A DNA stretch of 64,000 nt from an uncultured Lachnospiraceae bacterium (GTDB taxonomy: Bacteria; Bacillota; Clostridia; Lachnospirales; Lachnospiraceae). The DNA is taken from NCBI GenBank assembly GCA_947164605.1, contig CAMUXE010000001.1, positions 124,001 through 188,000 of the forward strand. The letters are read 5' to 3'. This document shows positions 1 through 7,988 of the stretch, piece after piece; position 1 is the stretch's first letter, and each line of letters starts with the position of its first letter. The translations under genes were made by a program, and so were the position numbers. The notes under the pieces are model-generated. The model saw only the letters and a program-made list of their open reading frames with translations. It searched no databases and was not told where the DNA came from.

Positions 1-111
1 CGCAACCTTATTTAAGACAGCCATGGAAATTGCCCAAGCCTTCTTCATATCAGAAGAAATCTTAAATCCACATCTTATTTCTTCATTTAAAAAAGCAGCC
101 AAGTCTTCCAT
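1..111 (-). CDS. LicD-family protein, 5' end only (third tandem copy)
   Basis: An ATG at 111 opens 37 codons that run off the left edge. The N-terminus (begins MEDLAAFLNEEIRCGF, then SSDMKKAWAISMAVLNKVA) lines up with the N-termini of the two complete LicD proteins that precede it on the same strand, including the MKKxWA stretch. Only 21 bases separate it from the stop of the previous copy, so it is almost certainly in the same transcript. The nucleotidyltransferase-like core lies outside the window, so activity cannot be judged. Confidence 0.8.
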   Translation of the reverse strand, partial: MEDLAAFLNEEIRCGFKISSDMKKAWAISMAVLNKVA

Positions 112-132
112 AATCTAAAATATACTCCTTCA

Positions 133-1080
133 TCAAAGGCCTAATATACGCTCTCTCTCAGCTTTCTGATCCTTATAAAAAGGATAATCATGTCCACCAG
201 AAATTCTTTTTTTCACCATATAATCCCCAAATTCAGCCTTCAATATTGAATCATAAGCACTAGGGATTTTTATATCAACATACTCAAACTTGTGAGTCTC
301 AGTTTTTTCAAACCATTTTGTCTCTTTAGTCATCGACATAGGATCAAAGCCTTCCAAAAGCTGCCTTTCCCCTATATCCTGCATAAGGGCGCACCTTTGG
401 CAATCAAGGTCAGAAAAAGCTCCAGCTATATCAGCCAGCAAAATCCTCAATTCTATCAAAGCCTGTCTATCTCTATCTTGGCTAAAAGTTATGTCACACA
501 TACTCTCAATCTGAGTCAGCATAGAATCCAACATGCCCGACTTCTTCAAATCCATATACATATATTCTGTGTAATAGACTATATTATACAAGTTAAAGAA
601 ATTATCTCTAAGTTCTTCATCGTCTGGAATCTTGTCTATAGGGAATATATCGATACCACATCCATATGGCGAGCCATAATACTGCCCAGTGATAAGTTTA
701 TCTTCCTCACTTCCCAAATCTATACGTCTTCGATTCAAAATCGAGGCACTAGGCATACTGTGAGTTTCCTGGGTATAAATGCTTGCCACCACATAATTAC
801 CAGGCAATTCACGAGCCAAAATTTCAAGCAAGGGCCTGAAATCCTTCCTCATAACGCTGATATCTATATCATCATCCCAGGGAATATAGCCATCATGCCT
901 TATGGCTCCAAGCAGAGTTCCATAATCCGCATAATAAGTTATATTATGTCTCTCGCAAACCCGAGCCACATCCATAAGAGTCTTTATAGATGCCGCCCAG
1001 GCCCTCTTCATCTCAGAGACAATCAAAAAATCATCTCTTACTTCATCATTTAAAAAGCCTTCCGGCAGCCTTAATTCCAT
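133..1080 (-). CDS. LicD family phosphotransferase (second tandem copy)
   Basis: About 315 aa. LicD-type enzymes transfer a phospho-alditol or phosphocholine group from a CDP carrier to a surface glycan; eukaryotic FKTN and FKRP, relatives of this fold, use CDP-ribitol. The signature is visible near residues 50-80: YYADYGTLLGAIRH, then IPWDDDIDISV, with the DDDID metal-binding acidic cluster. A possible GTG start lies at 1092, but the ATG at 1080 has a better-spaced AGTGGA and aligns with its paralogs. It follows the first copy by 23 bases. No signal peptide or membrane segment is seen. The acceptor is unknown; the flagellins just upstream or a wall glycan are both possible. Confidence 0.88.
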   Translation of the reverse strand: MELRLPEGFLNDEVRDDFLIVSEMKRAWAASIKTLMDVARVCERHNITYYADYGTLLGAIRHDGYIPWDDDIDISVMRKDFRPLLEILARELPGNYVVASIYTQETHSMPSASILNRRRIDLGSEEDKLITGQYYGSPYGCGIDIFPIDKIPDDEELRDNFFNLYNIVYYTEYMYMDLKKSGMLDSMLTQIESMCDITFSQDRDRQALIELRILLADIAGAFSDLDCQRCALMQDIGERQLLEGFDPMSMTKETKWFEKTETHKFEYVDIKIPSAYDSILKAEFGDYMVKKRISGGHDYPFYKDQKAERERILGL

Positions 1081-1103
1081 AAGCAAATCCACTCTTTACT
1101 CAA

Positions 1104-2081
1104 TTATTGATCAAAACTATCCATGTTATCTAAAGAAAGGCCTAAATACTTCCTTCTCTTGATTTCCTGCGACTTGTAGATAGGATATGCATGATCCGCA
1201 AGATATTTTCTAGGAGTCATATAGTCTCCATACTCAGACTTAAGAACACCGTCAAAGCCACATGGAAGTTCAATCTGCCCACTTTCAAATTTATGACTTG
1301 TGCTTGTCTCAAACCAGCTTGTCTCCTTAAAAGCCTCATGGTAGTCCTTATCATCTTCAAACTTTAGCTTTCCAATATCTGCCATAACAGCGCAGTATCT
1401 TGTTTGATCCTCAGCAAAAAGACCTGAAACCTTATCGACAAGGAATCTGAGCTCCTTCTTTGTCTTTGCCTTATCCCCTCTAGATATCTTACAATTCAGC
1501 ATCTCCTCAATAGCATCAAGATTTTCATCAATCAAACCATTTGCCTCAATCTTGTCATAAAAATGAGATATAAAGTAGACTGAATCATAAAGCTCTATAA
1601 ATGTATCCCTGAGTTCCTCATCGTCAGGTATGTTATCCAAAGGGAATATATCAACGCCACCAATGTATGGGCATCCAAAAAATTCCTGGCTTATCTCCAT
1701 ATCCTTTTCATTACCAACATCAATAGTAGCCCTGTTCAAAATCGTAGTAAAAGCCTGAACATGGCTATCTTTGGTATAAATGCTGTGAACAACATAATTG
1801 TCAGCAAGTTCTTTATTAAGTATATCAAGCAGCCTGTTATAATCCTTTCTCATGACACTGATATCCATATCGTCATCCCAAGGTATAAAGCCATTATGTC
1901 TCACAGCCCCCAAAAGAGTTCCATAATCCGCAAAGTATTTAATATTATATTTTTTGCAAACCTCAGCCACAGCATCTAAAGTCTTCATGCACGTAGCCCA
2001 ATATTTTTTCATCATAGGAGAAATCCTAAAATCCTCCCTGATTTCTTCCCTAAAAAAATCTTCTTCAAAATTAAAATTCAT
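1104..2081 (-). CDS. LicD family phosphotransferase (first tandem copy)
   Basis: 325 aa with the same architecture as the next gene: a helical N-terminus, then KYFADYGTLLGAVRH and IPWDDDMDISVMRKDY, and a conserved C-terminal region ending near HAYPIYKSQ. The GGAG Shine-Dalgarno sits 6 bases ahead of the ATG. It is the promoter-proximal member of a three-gene LicD tandem array and is served by the duplicated promoter at 2122-2183. The transcript is separated from the flagellin gene upstream by an intrinsic terminator. Whether the three paralogs share an acceptor or act in sequence cannot be read from sequence. Confidence 0.9.
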   Translation of the reverse strand: MNFNFEEDFFREEIREDFRISPMMKKYWATCMKTLDAVAEVCKKYNIKYFADYGTLLGAVRHNGFIPWDDDMDISVMRKDYNRLLDILNKELADNYVVHSIYTKDSHVQAFTTILNRATIDVGNEKDMEISQEFFGCPYIGGVDIFPLDNIPDDEELRDTFIELYDSVYFISHFYDKIEANGLIDENLDAIEEMLNCKISRGDKAKTKKELRFLVDKVSGLFAEDQTRYCAVMADIGKLKFEDDKDYHEAFKETSWFETSTSHKFESGQIELPCGFDGVLKSEYGDYMTPRKYLADHAYPIYKSQEIKRRKYLGLSLDNMDSFDQ

Positions 2082-2121
2082 GGCTCACTCCTATTTAATA
2101 ATTCACGATACATATAGGAAA

Positions 2122-2183
2122 ATTATACCACAGAGCCAGCTTAGCTCCAAGAATTTTATGCCACAGAAGCGGCTTAGTTCCAA
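2122..2183 (-). promoter_or_regulatory. Duplicated sigma-A promoter upstream of the licD array
   Basis: Minus strand: TTGGAG, 17 bp, TATAAT at 2150-2122. A second copy 33 bp upstream reads TTGGAA, 17 bp, CATAAA at 2183-2155. The two 33-bp units (2128-2160 and 2161-2193) are near-identical direct repeats, so a whole promoter has been tandemly copied. The proximal copy has the better -10. Confidence 0.7.
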
Positions 2184-2224
2184 GAATTACTTAAGAGGCA
2201 AGAAAGGAAAAAAATTACAAGCCA

Positions 2225-2302
2225 TTTAAATTTTTCCTTCAAATATTTCCTTTAAATATTTCCTTTAAATATTTCTTTTAAATACTTCTTTTAAATATTT
2301 CC
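2225..2302. repeat. Six 13-bp tandem repeats
   Basis: Six consecutive 13-mers with consensus TTTAAATATTTCC, each with at most two changes, fill the spacer between the flagellin terminator and the licD promoters. On the minus strand each unit reads GGAAATATTTAAA. No protein is encoded. The repeat is upstream of the licD promoters. Confidence 0.9.
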
Positions 2303-2325
2303 TTTAAAAAATTGCTCACAAAAAA

Positions 2326-2354
2326 ACTACAGAGTCAAAAGCGACTCTGTAGTT
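2326..2354 (-). terminator. Intrinsic terminator after the first flagellin gene
   Basis: Perfect 12-bp stem (2325/6-2336 with 2343-2354) around a 6-base loop, followed on the minus strand by a run of seven T. It ends the transcript of the flagellin gene 2461-3282. Confidence 0.9.
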
Positions 2355-2460
2355 ATTTATAATTTATTATCCAAGAGAATTATATGCTAATGTTTAAATA
2401 AGCTTTATCAAGCTCAGCTGCTTGATTAATTATAGGCTTCTCCTACTTAGCTTCTAATCA

Positions 2461-3282
2461 TCAACCTCCGATTAAGCTAAGCACACCCTGTGTTGACTGA
2501 TTTGCCTGAGCAAGCATTGACTGACCAGCCTGAGAAAGGATGTTGTTCTTGCTGTACTCAACCATTGTCTCAGCGATATCTGTATCACGGATACGAGACT
2601 CAGCTGCCTGTGTATTCTCAGAAGTTGTATCCAGGTTGTTGATTGTGTGCTCAAGTCTGTTCTGGATAGCACCAAGCTTAGATCTCTGCTGTGAAACTGT
2701 CTTGATAGCATTCTGAATCTTTGTCATTGATTTTCCAGCCTTTGAGAATGTTGTAACATCAATGTCTGTATCCTTAACGCTCAATGTGCTAGCTGAAAGG
2801 CTTGCAATGCTAAGAGCAATGCTCTGGTTAGCGAGTGATCCAACCTGAAGGTTCTTGCTGCTGAATGTACCATCAAGAAGGTTCTGAGTATTGAACTGTG
2901 TTGTGCAAGAAATTCTATCAATTTCAGCTGAGAGCTGCTTTAACTCATCGCCGATAGCCTCTCTATCTGTTGAAGTATTTGTATCATTAGCTGCCTGTGT
3001 TGCAAGTTCGTTCATTCTCTGTAAGATAGCGTGTGCTTCATTCATAGCACCTTCTGCTGTCTGGATAAGTGAAATACCATCCTGAGCATTATCAGATGCC
3101 TTGTTAAGACCTCTGATCTGGCTTCTCATCTTCTCAGAAATTGAAAGTCCTGCTGCATCATCTGCTGCCTTGTTTATTTTATAACCAGAAGATAACTTCT
3201 CTGTTGCCTTTGAAAGTGAATTTGTAACTCCACCTAACTGTCTGTTAGTGTTCATTGCTGACATGTTGTGCTGAATAACCAT
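2461..3282 (-). CDS. fliC: Flagellin (short form)
   Basis: 273 aa filament subunit. It starts with the D0 helix MVIQHNMSAMNTNRQL and ends with LSQAGQSMLAQANQ plus a short tail. The conserved D1 blocks (AADDAAGLSISEKMRSQIRGL near residues 40-60; RIRDTDIAETMVEYSK near 230) are joined by a very short middle, so there is essentially no D2/D3 surface domain. AAGGAGG precedes the ATG. It is one of two adjacent flagellins, about 80% alike by eye, each with its own sigma-D type promoter and terminator. The symbol hag would serve equally well. Confidence 0.97.
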   Translation of the reverse strand: MVIQHNMSAMNTNRQLGGVTNSLSKATEKLSSGYKINKAADDAAGLSISEKMRSQIRGLNKASDNAQDGISLIQTAEGAMNEAHAILQRMNELATQAANDTNTSTDREAIGDELKQLSAEIDRISCTTQFNTQNLLDGTFSSKNLQVGSLANQSIALSIASLSASTLSVKDTDIDVTTFSKAGKSMTKIQNAIKTVSQQRSKLGAIQNRLEHTINNLDTTSENTQAAESRIRDTDIAETMVEYSKNNILSQAGQSMLAQANQSTQGVLSLIGG

Positions 3283-3385
3283 AATAATTTCCTCCTTGGA
3301 TTTTGAAATAATTCCCTTTAAATTTTATTTATGTGATTTAGATCTTTTTCTTATCAATTATTGATCTCTCATCCACTTGATTTAT

Positions 3386-3412
3386 ATATCGGAATCAAGT
3401 TTAAATACTTAA
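3386..3412 (-). promoter_or_regulatory. Sigma-D (sigma-28) type promoter for flagellin 2461-3282
   Basis: Minus strand TTAA, 15 bp, TCCGATAT (-10 at 3393-3386). It gives a leader of about 100 nt. Confidence 0.75.
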
Positions 3413-3460
3413 CCCCTTTTTCAAATTTTTTTAAATTTAATTTCAAAATAGGAGAAAACA

Positions 3461-3508
3461 GGCATAAAAGCTGGCCTAAAACCGGGCCTAAAGCCAGGCA
3501 TAAATGGT
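3461..3508. repeat. Four imperfect 12-bp repeats (GGCATAAA/GGCCTAAA type)
   Basis: Units begin at 3461, 3473, 3485 and 3497 with GGCATAAA or GGCCTAAA followed by four variable bases. They lie upstream of the sigma-D promoter of the first flagellin. The same GGCATAAA word recurs at 21227-21305 near another flagellar promoter. Confidence 0.7.
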
Positions 3509-3555
3509 ATTTTTACGGTCCAGATATGATTTTAAATTTTCAGACAAAAGGAAAA

Positions 3556-3589
3556 GTGGACACCAGATCCTTTCGGATCCAGTGCCCAC
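3556..3589 (-). terminator. Intrinsic terminator after the second flagellin gene
   Basis: A 15-bp stem (with three G-U pairs when read on the minus strand), a GAAA tetraloop, then TTTTCCTTTT. It lies 25 bases past the flagellin stop codon. Confidence 0.9.
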
Positions 3590-3613
3590 CCTTTACAGTA
3601 GTCAATTTTGAAA

Positions 3614-4426
3614 TCAGCCAAGAAGTGACAAAGCACCCTGTGTTGACTGATTTGCCTGAGCTAACATAGACTGGCCAGCCTGAGAAAGAATGTTATTCTT
3701 GCTGTAGTCAACCATTGTCTCAGCGATGTCTGTATCACGGATACGAGACTCAGCTGCCTGAGTATTCTCAGATGTTGTATCAAGATTATTGATAGTGTGC
3801 TCAAGTCTGTTCTGAAGTGCACCCAACTTAGAACGCTGCTTAGAAACGCTCTCAATAGCAGCCTGAATCTTTGTCATTGCATTGCCAGCCTTAGAGAAGC
3901 TAGAAACGCTAAGTGCGTTAACTTTTAAAGCAGAAGCAGAAAGACTGCTAATGCTGATGCCAATTGACTGGTTAGCAAGTGAGCCAACCTGGAGGTTCTT
4001 CTTTGTGAAGTTTCCATCAAGAAGATTCTGAGTGTTGAACTGTGTTGTGCAAGAAATACGATCGATCTCGCTTGTGAGCTGATCCATCTCATCCTGGATT
4101 GCATTTCTGTCTGCTGTTGTGTTTGTGTCGTTTGCAGCCTGTGTAGCAAGCTCGTTCATTCTCTGTAAGATTGTGTGTGCTTCATTCATAGCACCTTCTG
4201 CTGTCTGGATAAGTGAAATACCATCCTGAGCATTGTCAGATGCCTTATTAAGACCTCTGATCTGGCTTCTCATCTTCTCAGAAATTGAGAGTCCTGCTGC
4301 GTCGTCACCAGCTCTGTTAATCTTGTAACCAGAAGATAACTTCTCAGTTGCCTTAGATAAAGAACTTGTAACTCCACTTAACTGTCTGTTGGTGTTCATT
4401 GCTGATAAATTGTGCTGTACTACCAT
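3614..4426 (-). CDS. fliC: Flagellin (short form), second copy
   Basis: 270 aa from the ATG at 4426, chosen because AAGGAGG sits 7 bases upstream and the N-terminus MVVQHNLSAMNTNRQL matches its paralog. An in-frame upstream ATG at 4465 falls inside the leader hairpin and has no ribosome site. D0 and D1 flagellin blocks are intact and the central domain is minimal. The last residues are ALSLLG, slightly shorter than its neighbour (LSLIGG). Its leader, unlike that of the other copy, has a hairpin that looks like a CsrA-binding site, which suggests different translational control of the two flagellins. Confidence 0.97.
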   Translation of the reverse strand: MVVQHNLSAMNTNRQLSGVTSSLSKATEKLSSGYKINRAGDDAAGLSISEKMRSQIRGLNKASDNAQDGISLIQTAEGAMNEAHTILQRMNELATQAANDTNTTADRNAIQDEMDQLTSEIDRISCTTQFNTQNLLDGNFTKKNLQVGSLANQSIGISISSLSASALKVNALSVSSFSKAGNAMTKIQAAIESVSKQRSKLGALQNRLEHTINNLDTTSENTQAAESRIRDTDIAETMVDYSKNNILSQAGQSMLAQANQSTQGALSLLG

Positions 4427-4449
4427 AATGCTTCCTCCTTGAATTTTCG

Positions 4450-4465
4450 GTGGCATCCTTGCCAC
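4450..4465 (-). promoter_or_regulatory. Candidate CsrA-binding hairpin in the flagellin leader
   Basis: Read on the minus strand, a 5-bp stem (GTGGC with GCCAC) closes the loop AAGGAT, presenting GGA in the loop as high-affinity CsrA sites do. It lies 24 bases upstream of the ATG. A second GGA-rich site (CAAGGAGGAA) overlaps the ribosome-binding site, matching the two-site arrangement of the B. subtilis hag leader. Confidence 0.7.
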
Positions 4466-4503
4466 TCTTGATTTTGTTTAGGGATTATTCCCTGTTATTT
4501 ATT

Positions 4504-4530
4504 ATATCGGAACCAAACTCAAAAAGTTTA
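4504..4530 (-). promoter_or_regulatory. Sigma-D (sigma-28) type promoter for flagellin 3614-4426
   Basis: Minus strand TAAA (4530-4527), exactly 15 bp, TCCGATAT (4511-4504). It matches the Gram-positive consensus TAAA-N15-GCCGATAT apart from one base. Confidence 0.85.
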
Positions 4531-4549
4531 GTCTCGTATATAATCTTTT

Positions 4550-5026
4550 TTAATTTTTTTTATCCATAAACTGGGGACTGTAATCCAACCTGTTCATGCT
4601 GTCGTAATAACGACTAGCCATATTGCCTGCCTTCTTGGCATTAACAATCGACTTTTTTTGTTCTGCAAAATAGTTTTCTATCTTATGCTTATTTCTAAGT
4701 TCACCAGCCTGAATCTTAACTGTCAGATCAGTGATATCTCTGATATAAGACTTCATAGTCTCAATCTCTTTCGAATAAGGCTTTCTGTCCACATCAAGCA
4801 CTTCCCTAACTCTGGCGAATAAGGCTTCAAACCCCGAGTCCAAGGTATTGATTCTATCTATCAAAGCATCTTTTTCTCTCAAAGTTTTATCAAGAGAATC
4901 AGAATCAACTTCTTTAGCATCAATAATAGCTTTCTGCTTCTCATTAAGTTCAACTATTTTCTCAAGCAGATCTTTTTTCTGAGAAAGGCTGTCAATCATA
5001 ATATCCAAGTAATTCTTTTCGCTCAT
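4550..5026 (-). CDS. Small coiled-coil protein, possible FliT/FlgN-type flagellar chaperone
   Basis: 158 aa, mostly heptad-like helical sequence (LEKIVELNEKQKAIIDAK; LDKTLREKDALIDRINTL). The ATG is preceded by GAGGTGA. It lies just after fliS and before the flagellins, the position of fliT in many flagellar loci, and its pattern resembles FlgN-type export chaperones. No diagnostic motif is visible, so the function is inferred from position, size and coiled-coil character. It may bind FliD or flagellin. Confidence 0.6.
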   Translation of the reverse strand: MSEKNYLDIMIDSLSQKKDLLEKIVELNEKQKAIIDAKEVDSDSLDKTLREKDALIDRINTLDSGFEALFARVREVLDVDRKPYSKEIETMKSYIRDITDLTVKIQAGELRNKHKIENYFAEQKKSIVNAKKAGNMASRYYDSMNRLDYSPQFMDKKN

Positions 5027-5095
5027 TGACTCACCTCTCTTGTAAATTAATAATAGTTCATAGATTGTATTTTGTCAAGTACAATCTTGTATATT

Positions 5096-5497
5096 TTAAG
5101 CATTAAAACTGTCTTTAGTTCCACTGCCTGCGCGCTTCATAACCTCTTTCCATGTATCCCTCATTCCCCTGATTTCATCAGTGGCTTTTTTCAATACTTC
5201 TGGATCTTTATGAATATTTGCATCAACCAAAAGTCCATATATATAGGCATAAATCTTATCAAAATCTTCTGCTACAGTATACTTATGATTTAAGGTAGCC
5301 TGGAATTCTTCAATAATATTCTCCGCCTTCTTAATATAGATATTTACTTTGTTATAGTCCTTGCTCTCCATAGCACTCATAGCTATGTTACAAAACTTAA
5401 TAGCTCCATCATAGAGCATAAGTGTTAATTCTGCAGGAGATGCAGTAAGAATCTTACTTCTTGTGTACTGGTCATAAGCTTTGTTGTTAGGTAACAT
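5096..5497 (-). CDS. fliS: Flagellar export chaperone FliS
   Basis: 133 aa from ATG 5497, which has GGAGG 9 bases upstream; the in-frame ATG at 5518 lacks this. FliS caps the C-terminal helix of cytoplasmic flagellin before export. Recognisable blocks: AYDQYTRSKILTASPAELTLMLYDGAIKF and a helical remainder including WKEVMKRAG. It follows fliD by about 90 bases and precedes the chaperone-like gene and the flagellins. In B. subtilis FliS also aids flagellin in capturing FliW, which is present in this window. Confidence 0.95.
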   Translation of the reverse strand: MLPNNKAYDQYTRSKILTASPAELTLMLYDGAIKFCNIAMSAMESKDYNKVNIYIKKAENIIEEFQATLNHKYTVAEDFDKIYAYIYGLLVDANIHKDPEVLKKATDEIRGMRDTWKEVMKRAGSGTKDSFNA

Positions 5498-5588
5498 AAC
5501 TTCTGCCTCCATCCTCATTGATATGTCTTAGCTGCATAAACTTATGCAGCCAAGACACCCATTATTATCTTTTCTAATTAGTTTACAA

Positions 5589-7112
5589 TTATCTCAGATA
5601 GCTTGATAGAGTAGACTGCTGACTGTTGGCCTCAGCCATAGCTTTTTCCATCTTAGAAAAAAGCTTATAGTAATAATCTTCCTTAGTAGAGATTGTGTCT
5701 TCCATATCACTGATCTTTGTCTTGTAAGAAGAATACTCTGTAGCCATCTGTTTGTCATTATAAACTGTATACATACTTCTAAGTGAAGTAGACTTCATCT
5801 TCTTTGTGAGTTCTGAATATACCTGATTTGACAGTTTTGAGAAGAACTCAACAACTTTATCAGGATCTGAAGCTATAGCTGCTTTGAGCTTGTCCTCATT
5901 GCCCTTTGTTGCATCATCCTCTGAATCGCCATCGATATGATAAACTCCTCTTGTTGTTGCATCGCCAGAAAAATAGCCTGTAGTCTTGATTCCAAAACTA
6001 GCTAAGCTCAATTTCTGTCCACCGACTTCAATAGTTGAGCCCATGGCTGTCTTCAAAGAAGATGAGATTCCGCCAAGTGTGCCGTCTCGTCTTAAGAGAG
6101 AATCTTTAATCTTCTTCTCCCATTCCTCGACCTCATCATCAGACATAGCCTCTTTCTCCTCAGAAGTAAGTGGCTCATATCCCTTTGAGCTAGCTGCACT
6201 GTAGGCAGTATCCATATCTTTAACCAAATTATTGTATTCCTTCAAGAGGTCTTTAATGCTGTTATATACAGCATCAACATCCGTATCTGTTGTCAATGTA
6301 GTCTGTGCTCCATCCTTAGATACTCCTGTTGCCTGAATTATAAGACCGTTGATATTGAAAGAATTAGTATTGCTTGTAAATGTAGCTCCATTGAGTACAA
6401 TCTTAGAATCCTGACCCTTAATTCTGACAGCTCCATTCTCTGAATCTGTTGAATAATCCGGATCAAGTCCCAGCTTCTGTAAAGCAGCCAGACCTGAATT
6501 TCCGCTTCCCTCAAGCGTGAAGTCAGATGCAGCACCCGAATCCTTTGCGCTCAAGAAAAATCTCTGATTCTTAGTATCAAAGTTAGCATTGATACCAGCA
6601 TCCTTTAGCTTTCCAGTAAGGCTTGAGATAGTCATATCTGCTGTAATATTGATTGTCTTTGTTCCGCTACCTGTCTTAAGTGTAATAGAACCTTCGCCAT
6701 CATCACCTGTGAGGCCAGTAATTTCACTAAGTTTAGTAGATGAACTTATTTTAGATCCATCTTCATTAGCAATCTTGGCACCTGTGAGATAGCCCGTTGT
6801 TGCAAGGCTTTTAACCTCAAGTGTCTGTGTTCCTTTGACTGCAGTTGAATCAGCACTAACTGTAGCGATACTGCTATCTGAAACCTTTACACTCTTGGCA
6901 CTATAGCCACTTGATAATCTAGCTGACGCAAGCTTGCCACTATAGAACCCATAGATCTTAGTGTTCATAGCTTTCCAGCTATCTTGCTTCCAACTTAATT
7001 TTGTCTGCGCCTTAACTAAATTATCTTTCTTCATCGAATATCCAGATATAAGAGCAGATACCATTGCATCTGTGTCCATACCGGACGTAATTCCTGATAA
7101 TCTAATTGACAT
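5589..7112 (-). CDS. fliD: Flagellar filament cap protein FliD
   Basis: About 507 aa from ATG 7112, which has AAAGGAG upstream. A longer in-frame start at 7166 would lie at the predicted transcription start and is rejected. The N-terminus IRLSGITSGMDTDAMVSALI is the FliD_N signature; the C-terminal FliD_C region ends with a coiled coil (ISTKEDYYYKLFSKMEKAMAEANSQ). It caps the filament tip and promotes flagellin polymerisation. Its own sigma-D type promoter is at 7174-7201. It is followed by fliS, as in other Firmicutes. Confidence 0.95.
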   Translation of the reverse strand: MSIRLSGITSGMDTDAMVSALISGYSMKKDNLVKAQTKLSWKQDSWKAMNTKIYGFYSGKLASARLSSGYSAKSVKVSDSSIATVSADSTAVKGTQTLEVKSLATTGYLTGAKIANEDGSKISSSTKLSEITGLTGDDGEGSITLKTGSGTKTINITADMTISSLTGKLKDAGINANFDTKNQRFFLSAKDSGAASDFTLEGSGNSGLAALQKLGLDPDYSTDSENGAVRIKGQDSKIVLNGATFTSNTNSFNINGLIIQATGVSKDGAQTTLTTDTDVDAVYNSIKDLLKEYNNLVKDMDTAYSAASSKGYEPLTSEEKEAMSDDEVEEWEKKIKDSLLRRDGTLGGISSSLKTAMGSTIEVGGQKLSLASFGIKTTGYFSGDATTRGVYHIDGDSEDDATKGNEDKLKAAIASDPDKVVEFFSKLSNQVYSELTKKMKSTSLRSMYTVYNDKQMATEYSSYKTKISDMEDTISTKEDYYYKLFSKMEKAMAEANSQQSTLSSYLR

Positions 7113-7173
7113 AAAAAACTCCTTTCGCACAATCCGTGTGCTTAAATGTGACGTTTCCTTCCACATACCTTAT

Positions 7174-7201
7174 ATATCGGCATGTTTTTACTTTTTCATT
7201 A
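7174..7201 (-). promoter_or_regulatory. Sigma-D type promoter for fliD
   Basis: The -10 element GCCGATAT (7181-7174) is a perfect match. The -35 is weaker: TAAT at 16 bp rather than TAAA at 15. Confidence 0.65.
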
Positions 7202-7249
7202 GCAAAAAGTAAATATTGAAAACTACCAAACCTCCATGTTACCAAAGGA

Positions 7250-7678
7250 TTATCGTTTATCATCCACCAAGATTCCCGCTAATTCCCAGCTAGTCTCAAG
7301 CATTTTCAAGGCTTTTTCTGAAGGAATCTCACGAATTACTTCGCCTGTATCCTTGTCCTTGATTTTAACTGAAATCCTGTTAGTTGGCTCGTTATATGCA
7401 AATTCAGCAATTGTTCTTCTGTTTACGAGCTTATTAAATTCTGACGCATCCTTCATTGTAGCAGACTTGCCATTCCTACTTTCTTCTTCAGAATTAGGAT
7501 CTGCTTTCTTGGCTGAGTCATAGTCCTTAATCTGCACTTTATCCTGAATGCCTGAAACCGCACCTGTCTTTATGTCCTTATTTAGCTCAACGCTCTGTGA
7601 TTCTACATCATTCATAGGATTGGCAGACGCACCATTATAGGTGGACATCCCTGTTATACTACTAATTCCCATTGCCAT
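7250..7678 (-). CDS. flaG: FlaG family flagellar protein
   Basis: 142 aa. The C-terminal half has the FlaG pattern: EFAYNEPTNRISVKIKDKDTGEVIREIPSEKALKM. The N-terminal half is low in complexity and charged. AGGTG precedes the ATG. It sits directly before fliD, as yvyC does in B. subtilis. FlaG proteins influence filament length in other bacteria, but the mechanism is unclear. Confidence 0.9.
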   Translation of the reverse strand: MAMGISSITGMSTYNGASANPMNDVESQSVELNKDIKTGAVSGIQDKVQIKDYDSAKKADPNSEEESRNGKSATMKDASEFNKLVNRRTIAEFAYNEPTNRISVKIKDKDTGEVIREIPSEKALKMLETSWELAGILVDDKR

Positions 7679-7988
7679 AATTACACCTCTTTTCTGTGAG
7701 TCCTTTCACATATTAAGCTGCATACATTGTATAAATATTAGTACACTTAGTTAATTATGTTATATCATGAAATTCTTCAAAAAACAAGACAAGATATAGG
7801 CTCTTGCAAGAAGCAAAAATACTATATAGGCCTTTTTTTCTAAGATTTAGTCATCATGAAATTATTATAAAATTTACAAGAGCCAGGATTTTAGACCTAG
7901 TCCAAAACCCTGACCCCCAATTAATCTCATAGCAATTTCTTTTAAATACAAAGTCTGAATAATAAGTAAAGAAAATCCTTGTCAAAAA
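7679..7988. other. Intergenic spacer between csrA and flaG
   Basis: About 310 bases with no credible gene. It holds the hairpin listed at 7884-7912, a distant pair of complementary words (GGCTCTTG near 7799 and CAAGAGCC near 7877), and a two-fold repeat of a TATAGGC-type word near 7796 and 7825. No clear flaG promoter was identified. Confidence 0.6.
7884..7912 (-). terminator. Probable terminator after csrA
   Basis: A 13-bp stem (7884-7896 with 7900-7912) that pairs fully only on the minus strand, where two mismatches become G-U pairs. The downstream tract is T-rich but broken, so strength is uncertain. It lies 77 bases past the csrA stop. Confidence 0.5.

Noticed and set aside
292-1053. Long plus-strand open frame opposite the licD gene
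   Set aside because: It is antisense to a well-conserved LicD gene, has no ribosome site and no family resemblance; it arises from the codon pattern of the real gene. The same applies to several other antisense frames.
2225-2302. CRISPR array
   Set aside because: Units are 13 bp with no spacers between them; no cas genes are in the window.
4427-4465. Upstream in-frame start for the second flagellin
   Set aside because: It lies within the leader hairpin, has no Shine-Dalgarno and would add 13 residues absent from the paralog.
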